Assembly (NCBI GenBank): GCA_008704415.1
Contig: VXIS01000461.1
Location: 1-28,918, forward strand
Reading direction: 5' to 3'
Source of the DNA: Sphaerosporella brunnea
Taxonomy: Eukaryota; Ascomycota; Pezizomycetes; Pezizales; Pyronemataceae
Length of the DNA: 28,918 nucleotides
The notes under the pieces are model-generated. The model did no database searches. It was given only the letters and a program-made list of their open reading frames with translations, and had not been told where the DNA came from. This document shows, piece by piece, positions 8,691-17,424 of the stretch. How positions within the stretch are numbered: the stretch's first letter is position 1; each line of letters opens with the position of its first letter. The position numbers were made by a program, and so were the translations under genes.

Positions 8691-9007
8691 TTTGCGTGAT
8701 GCGAAAGTGGAGCAATACCGATGAAGGTATTTGTAGCAGGAGGATGGTAAGAACGCTGAGAGGAGTGCGGAATCTGTTATCACAATAGAGAAGTGAAGAG
8801 AGGATCTTATTCTTGAGGAGATTGTTGTGTTGGTTGTTGTGCTTGGTTGATGGAGAGAGAGCGGGTATATATACGCAAAAGCTCAACGCGCCAAGCCTAG
8901 TACGTAACTTTGTATACGTGATTTGAATGACCCGTGATGACTGTGAGTCATACGTCTGTGTGATACATGGAATGAAAGAGAAACAACTAGAAATAGAATG
9001 ACACACA
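8675..9007 (-). promoter_or_regulatory. LTR-like or promoter-like block inside R1
   Basis: On the minus strand the block opens TGTGTGTCATTC and closes TTTATCACA, a TG..CA frame. It carries a TATA-like GCGTATATATACCC (about 8868-8881) followed by a CT- and CA-rich leader, the composition of fungal LTR promoters. It interrupts R1 exactly where R1 leaves the shared pattern. No target duplication was found at 8670-8674 versus 9008-9012, so its limits are uncertain, and it may be longer to the right. Confidence 0.3.
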
Positions 9008-9690
9008 ACTAGTAAGTGCTACTGCACAGCCACGTATGACTCTATGTGTTTGCACACAATAGTGAGTCAATGTATGGCAGACACGAGTAAGCCTGACTAA
9101 GAAAGAAAGGTGTATGCAAACAGACGAAAGATAGCAAAATAAGAAAAAGTATGACGAGGACATGGTGTACTAATCATGGTGGTAAGTGACCGCGATGAGT
9201 GCAAAATGAAACCAGTATAAAACACGAAAACACTTGCGGCAAATCAAGGAAATACCACGTCCATCACAACTTAACAGAATGTACAAGAAGTAATGACTTG
9301 TATATTTGGTTCAACCACAGACAGAACCCTGGAAGATACAGTTAGTAAGAAGAATATGGAATCAAGTGGCAAATCTCAAGAAGGCAGTGTTATTTTGAAT
9401 TGAATCCTTTTCGTGTCCAAACTGAAGTAGATAGGAGCTCCTTATTTTTGTGCAAGTTTGGAATCGTGAAAATCATATGGTAGAATCTCATTTGATTTTG
9501 ATTATCTTGCACCTGTGACAGATTCTCTTAACTCCATGTTCACCATGGTTGACCAAAGAGCGGTCAAATGAATTGCAACGTGCTCACTTTTCACCTTGGT
9601 GAGATTCATGACAATAATTGTAAGGGTTTACAATTTATTTCCTGTTACTATCAGATCATGTATTGTATATTGTCGACGATTATATTAAGG
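9008..9690. other. Unassigned sequence within interrupted R1
   Basis: About 680 bp, AT-rich, with no open frame of note, no motif I recognise and no clear match to the R units. Probably the rest of whatever was inserted into R1. Confidence 0.4.
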
Positions 9691-9822
9691 ACTCAAAGTG
9701 TGAACCTTCCACCAGGGACTGAGCTCCCTGTTACACCCTCCTCACACTGTATCATTTCTGGTACCTCTTTACGTGGTATGCCCACATTACAGTATTTGAA
9801 AAGCGTGTCATGGTGTGCCACA
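9690..9822 (+). repeat. Probable tail of repeat unit R1
   Basis: The text ctgttacaccctcctcacac (about 9729) followed by tgtatcatttctggtacctc resembles the tail of R3 near 13290-13325 (atgttacactcacctctcac, then cttatttctgatatcccctg). This suggests that R1's end resumes here after the insertion. Confidence 0.45.
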
Positions 9823-11640
9823 CCGTTATGTTTAAAAGCTATCGCACGGATATGTAGGGAAAGCACCTGTGATCAGACCTGATTTGTACTCAAGTCACTT
9901 CAGCAATTGGTCATCATCTTATGCCTACCGCAGCACTTCAGTAAGGTATTGCAGGCATCGAAGCTTACGCGTTCAATCATGCCCCAGCTGCAGAAGAGTA
10001 TCCAAGTTACAGTGGTGGTTATGTGGAATCATTGGCAGTTTAATGAAGCTTGGTACCCTAACGTGGCAATCGTGGCAATTGTTCATCAAAGGATTGTAAA
10101 CCAACTTGTTAGAAGACATCTTCGTTAGGATAGTTTGAGCAGCAGCCTTTACAATGTTATCGTTGTACACAATCATATTGGTTCTGAATCTTTATCTTAT
10201 TTTGCCTTCGGTACGATAGCTCTTCATCTATCAAGTCTCTTTTCCATAATAAAGGATCCCTGTTAGGTCTATCTTCCGTAATCGTGGTTTGGTGAATCTA
10301 GTGGTTGTACACAAAGTTTTACCACTCTCAACGTCATGACATCTCAGCAAGCCCGCGAAGACCTATTAGATAGCTTTTTTGAGATGGATTAGGCAAAAAG
10401 TGGGAGCTTGATATTTACGATGGATTTGCACGGCTGGGTTTTTATTTTTGCAGTTTCTGGTTGTGTGAGCCAATTCACAATTTCAGATCTTGGTGCTTGG
10501 CCTGCGTAATAACGATTGTGAAGATTGTATTCATTATAGTGATTGTCATCGTTGTAATCGTTGTGATGATAGTGATGATTGTGATGATTGTGATGATTGT
10601 AGCGATTGTAATAAACGTGATAATAATGATTGTGATGACTGGAGGGATTATTACCATTGTAATCATTGTGATGAGTGTAATGATAGTGACGATTGTGATA
10701 TTTCTGATGATTGTGATGTTATGATGATTGTCATGATTGTGTTAATTGTGTTGATGGTGAAGATTATGTTGATTGTTCCGTTTGCAATTAATCTGATGGT
10801 TGTTACGAACGTCATGATTGGGATGATTGTGATGATTGTGTTGAGAGTGATGATTCCGATGATTGTCATGCGTGTGAGGATGGACATGATTGTGATGATT
10901 GTTATCATTGTCAGAATTCTGATAAATGTCATCATTGCAAAGATTGCGATCATCGTCATGATTGCGATGATTGCACTGGTTGCAATGATTGTCATCATTC
11001 TATTGATTGTGATCATTGTAATGATTGTGACAATTGTAAGAACTGTAAAGATTGTGACGATTGTGAACATTGTGAAGGTTGTGATGACTGTGATGATTGT
11101 CACAATTGTGAACATTGTAAAGGTTGTGGTGATTGTGACGATTGTGATTACTGTGACGATTGTGATGGCTGTGATCATTGTGACAATTGTGATAGCTGTG
11201 ATGATTGTCACGATTGGGATTACAGTGACGATCGTAACGACCGTGAATATTGTGACCGTTGTAAAGATTGTGAAGATTGTGACGAATGTAAAGATTGATT
11301 CAATTGTAATTTCCGTTATGATTGTGGTGATTGTACAGATTGTAATGGTTCTTATGAGTGTAATGTAATGATTGTACTTACACAGCGGACCACCAAGATC
11401 AAATCCGTCGCAAAAAACGCTATCTAGCACGTCCCAAACAGGTAGCTGGATAGGGGCGACAAAGGTCAATGCGTGGCGTTGTGCATTAACCCTGGATATT
11501 TTAGATCACAGTGTTATAACCAGCTTACACAGTATCACATCTCAGACCCATTACGAGTTATGTCTACACCACTACAAACGTTACTCAACAGCTTACTAAC
11601 GTTGGTGAGTGTTAACATAGAGGCTGAATAATAATCAGTG
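9823..11640 (+). repeat. Tandem repeat unit R2
   Basis: Second copy of the unknown unit. It keeps the SIMPQLQKSIQV segment as an uninterrupted stretch of 73 codons (9907-10128), part of which reads MWNHWQFNEAWYPNVAIVAI. In R1, R3 and R4 the same peptide is broken by stops. This is followed by the common middle, the minisatellite (10505-11365), then a tail including caatgcgtggcgttgtg (about 11467). It is longer than the others because its minisatellite is the largest. Confidence 0.75.
10505..11365. repeat. Minisatellite of TGTGATGAT-type units in R2
   Basis: About 860 bp of degenerate 9-bp and 6-bp units (tgtgatgat, tgtgacgat, tgtcatgat). Because the units are multiples of three and lack stops in several frames, three plus-strand or minus-strand frames stay open for hundreds of codons, reading as CDDCDDC, MIVMIVTIV or ITIITI. 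These are most simply repeat artefacts. The junction gattgtgaagattgtatt at its left end is conserved in R3 and R4, so the array predates the unit duplication. Confidence 0.85.
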
Positions 11641-13425
11641 AGTCTACTCTGCTAGGAAGTGTACCCACAGTTACAACACTTCCGTCATAGTGGCCATGGT
11701 GAAGTTGATTGCGACAACCCGTAGTAAAAATATTCTTTTTTGGAGAAAGAATAACTCGCCATTCTTACACATACAAGTGGATAATTCGGGACTTGACTGG
11801 TCCAACATTTAGCAATTTTCCCTGGATATTCATTGCAGGTTATATGGCAAACGGTGGTTAGTTGCTGGCTGCGCAAGAAAATTTATTTTTTTCGGTGTAC
11901 AAGATAACCGTGACACGTTGCGTCCGACCATTGTATCCAAAACATATCTGGTGGATAAATGAGGGGAGCACCGGTGCCAGGATTTGAGAAGAACTACAGT
12001 CACGTCGGGAATTGGTCATCATGTCATCGCGACTGCACCGTGTCGATAAGGCGTTTCAGACATCGAAGATTGCGGCTTCAATCGTGCCTGAGCTGCAGAA
12101 GGCTATCTACGTTGAAGTGGAGGCTGTGTAAAATTGCTGGCAGGTTAAAGAAGCTTGGTACCTTTGCATGGCAATTAGTGCAATTGTTTATGCGAGGATT
12201 GGAAATCAACTTTGGGGCTTAGAGGCAAACCCTTTATAATATAGGCCGAAAGGATGTCCCCGAGTTGAGAGATTATCATAGTTGGCAGAGACTGTCCTTA
12301 AAATATTGAGAGGTCCTGCCTGGACAATGTGGTGATTACACGATCATATTATTAGAGTTTCAATGTTTATCTCATTTTCTGTCCAGTACGAATATACTCC
12401 TACAATGAGCGAATCTTTACCGATGAAGTATTTGAAAGCTTTTGATGTAATCGGTGTCTTGTTCCTGGAAAAGAATTATCGTTAGGAGTACCCTCCTTAA
12501 GCGCTGTTTGGTGAACACAGCGCTTGCACGCTAAGATGTTTGGCGTAGGATTTTTTGCGATGGACAATGTCACAGATGAGAGCTTGCCATTTACGATGAA
12601 TTTTGACTGCTATGCTTTGATTTTCCCATTTTTTCATTGTGCGGCCCAATACGGAAATTTGGATAATGATTGTGAAAGTTGTATTCATCGTAATAATCCT
12701 GATGCTTGTTAAGAATGTAATGACTGTCACGCTTGAAATGGTTATGATGATTGTGATGAGGGTGACCATTATCAAGATTCTGACAATTCTGATGTTTGTG
12801 ATCATCGTCACGATTGTAATCTTCATGATGATGATGACCGTGATGATTGTCATAGTTATAACAATCGGAATCATCGTGACGATGGCGATGATTTTCACGA
12901 TTACAATGTTTGTAGGAATCATTACGATGTCAATCATCGTGATAATTATGATCATTGTAATGATAGTAATGGTTGTGATCTTGTGATGATTGTAATGATT
13001 GTGATGTTGTGATGATTGGTATGATTGAGATAATTGTGACCAGCATCATGGTTGTACTCGCAAGGCTGAGCCCCAAGATCAGAGTTTTCTGATTGGCCCC
13101 ATCAACAAAAAAAACTGTGAAAAGAAAAACCCGTGTGTTTAAATTTATCCTAAATGTAAAGCTCTCAATTGTGGTAAAATACATCGCAAAAATTGAGACC
13201 CAGCAGGTCCCCGGCCAGTAGCTGTGTACTGGAGTGGGAGGTCAATGCGTGGTGTTGTGTGACAAAGCTGGATATTTGGCATCACAATGTTACACTCACC
13301 TCTCACCGTCTTATTTCTGATATCCCCTGACGAGTTTTTCCTACATCCCCACAAGGGTTACTCAACAGATTAGCGACATTGGTGCTGACATTGAGGTTAA
13401 ATAATAACCAGTAAGTCCACTCTGT
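11640..13425 (+). repeat. Tandem repeat unit R3
   Basis: Third copy. Landmarks: agtaaaaatattctt (about 11726), gtggttagttgctgg (11854), atgaggggagcacc (11959), gcttcaatcgtgcc (about 12074), aaaccctttataatata (about 12226), gcgaatctttaccg (about 12407). Its minisatellite (12660-13040) is shorter and more decayed. The tail gtcaatgcgtggtgttgtg (about 13232) aligns with R2. The atgaggggagca start opens an 87-codon frame (11959-12222) whose first part (RGAPVP..., ...SHVGNWSS) is shared with R4. Confidence 0.75.
12660..13040. repeat. Minisatellite of TGTGATGAT-type units in R3
   Basis: About 380 bp of degenerate 9-bp units, more variable than in R2 (catcgtaataatcctgatg, gatgatgatgaccg), bounded on the left by the same attgtgaaagttgtattcat junction. 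Open frames across it are repeat artefacts. Confidence 0.8.
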
Positions 13426-15160
13426 TAGGAAGTGTCCAAAAAGTTACAAGACTTACGTCAGAGTGGCGATGGTCAAGTTAATTAGCTGAAACCTAGAGTA
13501 AAAATGTTATTTTCGGGTGACAAAATAAATCTCCATTCTTATGCATACAACTGGATAATTGGGTACTTTATTGGTCCAATCTCTGGCAGCTGTCACGAGT
13601 TATTCACCATGAGTTATATAGCAAAAGGTGGTTAGTTGCTGGTTTCCCGAGAAAAATGGTTGTTTTCTGGGTACAAAATAAGGGGGTTCCGGTGCACACG
13701 ACCCTTATATTAATAACATACCTGATGGATATATGAGGGGAGCACATGTGCCAAGATTTGATAAGTACCATAGTCACGTCGGGAATTGGTCATCACCGCA
13801 TAGATACTGCATTACTTTAATAGGAAATATAGGCATCAAAGGATACGTGTTGAATCACGCCAGAGCTTCAGAAATGTGTCCAAGTTTAAGTGAGGATTAT
13901 CTAGAATCCAAGGCTACTCAAAGAAGCTCGGTACCCTCACATAGCAATTGAGAGAATTGTTCATCGGAGAATTGAAAATCAACTTTGTGGCTCAAAGGCA
14001 TATCCGTCAGCGACTAACCCAATAGGTTGCCCTCCAGGTAATAGATCATCAGAGTTGGAAGGCGTAGTTTTTTGGATATTACAAGGTTCAGCCTTAACTA
14101 TATTATTGTTGTACATAATCATATTGATTTGAAACCTTTTTTCTACTTTCTCTTCGTTGTGAATATACTTGTACTATTAGCGAATCGTCGCCGATAAAAG
14201 ATTTGAAAGCTCTTCACGCAATAAGTGTCTTTTTGTTCGAAAAGAATTACTGTGAGGCCTATCTTTCTTAAACGCGCTTTAGTCAACCTAGTCATTGTAC
14301 ACACCGTTTCAACACTGTGAAGATCCTGAGACCCCAGCAAGCTATCCCAGATGTGTTAGACTGCGGTTTTTGTGATTGATTGGGTCTCAAGCGGGAGCTT
14401 TTCGTTATAATGAATTTTGACCGCTGAGTTTTGATTATCGTTGTTTTTTGTTGTATTGGCCAAACCAAGGATTCGGATCTTGTATCGCGGCCAGTGCGGT
14501 AATGATTGTGAAGATTGTATTGATTGTGATAATTGTCATGATTGTCGTGATTTTAATGATTGTGATAATTGTGATGATTGTGACCATTGTAACAATTCTG
14601 ATGAAACACATCATTGTAATGGTGAAGATTGTAACCATTGTGACCATTGTGATCATTGTGACAGTTGCAATGATTGTCACAATTGAGACAATTGTGAGGA
14701 TCATAATCATTGTGATATTTCTGACGATTGTGATTACTGTGATCACTGTGTTGATTGCAATGATTGTCATAATTGAGATCGTTGTGAAAATTGGAATGAT
14801 TGTCACAATTGAGATGATTGTGACAATCGTGATGATTATAACGATTGTGAAGATTCTCATAGTTGTGATGACTGTGATGACTGTGATGACTGTAATGGCT
14901 GAGATGATTGTTAAATTGTGATGATTGTGCTCAGTGTCATGACTGTGATGAAAGTCATAATTGTCACCATTGTGACCATTGTAACAATGGTGATGATTGT
15001 GACCATTGTGATCATTGTAACAATTATGATGATTGTGATACTTGTGATAATTGTAAAGCTTGTAATGATTGTGACAATTTTAAAGATTGTGATGATTGTA
15101 ACAATTGTGTGGTTTGTGATCATTGTGATGACGGGGAAAATGGTGAACAGACAGAAAGGA
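13425..15160 (+). repeat. Tandem repeat unit R4, truncated
   Basis: Fourth copy. Landmarks: agtaaaaatgttatt (about 13498), gtggttagttgctgg (about 13628), atgaggggagcaca (13733), gcgaatcgtcgccg (about 14180), gtgaggcctatcttt (about 14252). The distance from R3, start to start, is 1774 bp. The usual tail after the minisatellite is missing. Instead the sequence changes near 15150 to what was probably part of the Gypsy relic, and the chromovirus follows at 15190. Confidence 0.75.
14500..15145. repeat. Minisatellite of TGTGATGAT-type units in R4
   Basis: About 645 bp of tgtgatgat, tgtgaccat and tgtaacaat units. The left junction gtaatgattgtgaagattgtatt equals that of R2. Frames reading NCDDCDDCDHC and the matching hydrophobic frame are open but interrupted at about 14683 and 14913. 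A roughly 45-bp cluster (tgtgatgactgtgatgactg) near 14866-14900 is the most homogeneous part. Confidence 0.85.
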
Positions 15161-15184
15161 GTTAAGCTACTCGCCTACCGAGGT

Positions 15185-15189
15185 GTAAT
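15185..15189. other. Target-site duplication GTAAT, left of chromovirus
   Basis: Perfect 5-bp match to 23028-23032, the expected size for a Ty3/Gypsy integrase. Confidence 0.95.
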
Positions 15190-15703
15190 TGTAAGATTAT
15201 TACACTTACTATGGTTTCTTTCTTACGTATTTCCTTACTAAGATATAAAACTATAAGGCAGTAACGATGGTATGATAACAACATTCTACGAGTTTCCATT
15301 ACTTTCTTTACTATATTTTGTCACCATGTTTCTAGCACTTTCTAGCCCCTTCGATGCTACGTCACTTTGGAATCTTCTAGTTTCCACAAGGCAGACTTGT
15401 AGGTCTTCTAGACCATTCTTTCCTTAGTTTCGAATTTACCACCAGATTGTTATCACATGATGTACTCAGCATCGTTGGCTATAAAAGCTGCGAGCTTTTT
15501 TCCTACACTCATTCTTTTCTCTTCTTTCGATACGGCCTTTCGAGCAGCCCAGATTGAATCGACTATCATCAATAAATACTGAGTTGATCAGTGACCTGAG
15601 TGCGAGTATTCTCTTGGTATTTATCAAGTCAGATACACAAACGGTTCTGAGTTTATTTGCATCTGTGAAATAGCGGATCTCATAAGCTCACGAAAAGGTT
15701 ACA
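15190..15703 (+). repeat. 5' LTR of chromovirus (514 bp)
   Basis: Starts TGTAAG, ends GGTTACA, with a TGTAA/TTACA inverted end. Compared by eye with the 3' LTR: six substitutions (five are transitions) and one T-run length difference, about 1.2%. Confidence 0.96.
15480..15486 (+). promoter_or_regulatory. TATA box in the 5' LTR
   Basis: TATAAAA about 225 bp before the LTR end, followed 20-30 bp on by a CT-rich stretch (ctacactcattcttttctct), a likely initiation area. The same box is at 22805-22811 in the 3' LTR, which could drive outward transcription toward the Gypsy relic. Confidence 0.65.
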
Positions 15704-16107
15704 TTTTTTTCACTCCGACCAGTATCTTTTCTCTCTACCCAACCTACAATCTTTGATCCTCAGACCAGACTGATCACCTGGTTCTCCCCTACTCGAAGCC
15801 GCCCTGCTGGCCAGGAAATTTCCGAATTTACAACATATCGATATCCCGAACCAAGACACAACCACAAGTACGACTCACTTTAAGCACGATAAGCACAACA
15901 ATACATTTTCGAGTCTTTAAGACAATCCTAGGAACGACAAGCGTCAACAAGGCCTTAGTTAACCGGCAGAGGTATCAGCAGTCCTGGGTTAAGCTTTAAG
16001 ACGAATAGTTAGATCGATCAGGAGACAGCCCTGCACGATTCTATTCAAGAGCTCTCGACGCGAGCTATACAGACAACAATTCCTCGATAGCATTCCCGAG
16101 TGCCTAA
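15704..16107 (+). other. Chromovirus leader, no clear primer binding site
   Basis: 404 bp between LTR and gag with no gene. The LTR is followed by TTTTTTTCACTCCGACC rather than TGG plus a tRNA-like sequence, so I cannot name a tRNA primer. A TGG at 15779 is too far away and does not fit the geometry of a tRNA 3' end. Self-priming, known from Tf1-type elements, is possible, but I found no convincing complement in the LTR. Confidence 0.5.
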
Positions 16108-17424
16108 GCCTCAGGGAAGTGCACAACAGCCATCACCACGGAGCAACCAACAGCAACAAGAAGGAGCCAACGCCTCAATCCAGAAATACCCACAGAAGAG
16201 GTCATTCAAGCGCTCCACGATGAAGCAGAGGAACAGAGACAACAACCAAAGAAGAGAGGCAGACCACGAAAGAAGCAACCAGAGGAAACTGAAGCCTTTC
16301 AATCAGTCCATTCAGAATCAGAAGCCGACTCAGACATCTCTGAGACCAGTACAAATCGGCCAACCATTGCACAAGTTTTCAAATCAGAACACGAAGCACG
16401 CAAGCGTCTACAGGACCTTCAGAGCCACATAGAACTGATCCTTGACTGGATTGCAAGAAGCTCTGGATCAGACCTACTCTACAACTACGAACTTCTCATT
16501 GAGACCAGCTCCGAATTCAACAAGCTTGAGAAGGAACTTTACAACTTCCGGTTGGAACAATTTACCCCACGGTTTGAAAAGCTTGAGCAAGAAATACAAC
16601 AAGCAACAACCGAAGAAGCCAAAGAGCGAGCTAAAGGACTACGTGAGGCCTGGCAACGCCTATACGAAGAAGGAAGATTCAAATCAGACTCGGCTCTCAC
16701 GACATCAACAAACAAAGCCATTCAAGACTACCTTGACTTAACAAGGCAAACAACTCCTCCACCACACGAGGTCAGAGACACTAGCCACGAAGAAACTTCA
16801 AGACCACCAGGAGGATTTGAAGAGGACGAATCTAGTTCGGAAGACGAGCATCAGAACCCACCATCCCCAAAGAAACAACTTTTCATACCCCAGATTGAAG
16901 TCAGAGCAACCGCCGCCATGGCTGAAAAGTTCAAAGTCACAAAGCCACGAACCTATTCAGGAGACAACCAGGATAGAGATGCAGCCACCATCGACGCATG
17001 GCTACAGGAAGTCAAGGACTACCTGACGCTTTCAGGACTTCAAGACAACGACAAAAACTCCTAGTGCTTCAGTACTTTCCTCAGCGGAACAGCAAAGGAG
17101 TTCTACCATACCAAACGAATGGAAGGAACCATGGACTTCGATGAGTTCCTCACTCAACTCAAGAACCATATCATTCCATCCACAGAAGTCAATCGATATT
17201 GGGATGATTGGTATAAGATCTCTCAAACTCGAAATGGCAGAGTTGACCGCATCAACGCCACTGCCATTCGACTTGAGAAAGTAGCAGCTCGAATCGGAAA
17301 AGCCATCAACACCCAGGTCAAAATCCAGCGATTCTTGGATGCTATGCACCCAGATCTTCGCTATGCAGTTGAGCCTGAGGTTGTGGATCGATCGACAGCG
17401 AAATGGGAAGACGTCAAGAACTAG
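16108..17424 (+). pseudogene. gag: Gag of chromovirus, disrupted
   Basis: One frame is open from 16108 to TAG at 17062-17064 and again to TAG at 17422-17424. It encodes a capsid-type Gag. The N-terminus is basic and carries an AT-hook-like KKRGRPRKK (about 16240-16266), then coiled-coil-like Glu/Lys/Gln-rich helices. The core follows (KVTKPRTYSGDNQD..., then FLSGTAKEFYHTKR and FLDAMHPDLRYAV). There is no in-frame ATG near the 5' end: the first in-frame ATG is 16918, in an excellent context (gccgccATGG). An upstream GTG at 16100 in another frame may be a mutated start. Around 17061-17085 a neighbouring frame reads LVLQYF just before FLSGTA, suggesting two compensating indels. The zinc knuckle of Gag is downstream in the pol frame, reached by a -1 shift at about 17415. 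Confidence 0.8.

Noticed and set aside
10490..11469. Frames of 292 and 268 codons on opposite strands, rich in Cys/Asp or in Ile/Val/Thr, which could pass for a metal-binding or membrane protein
   Set aside because: Both come from the TGTGATGAT minisatellite, whose triplet rhythm avoids stops in several frames at once; composition is what the repeat dictates.
10505..15145. CRISPR-like array
   Set aside because: Units are contiguous 6-9 bp words without spacers, and everything else in the window is fungal.
14435..15241. Similar open frames across the R4 minisatellite
   Set aside because: Same repeat artefact; one of them runs on into the 5' LTR, which has no reason to be translated with it.
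15704..15790. tRNA primer binding site after the 5' LTR
   Set aside because: No TGG next to the LTR; a TGG at 15779 with a T-loop-like complement has the wrong spacing for any tRNA 3' end.
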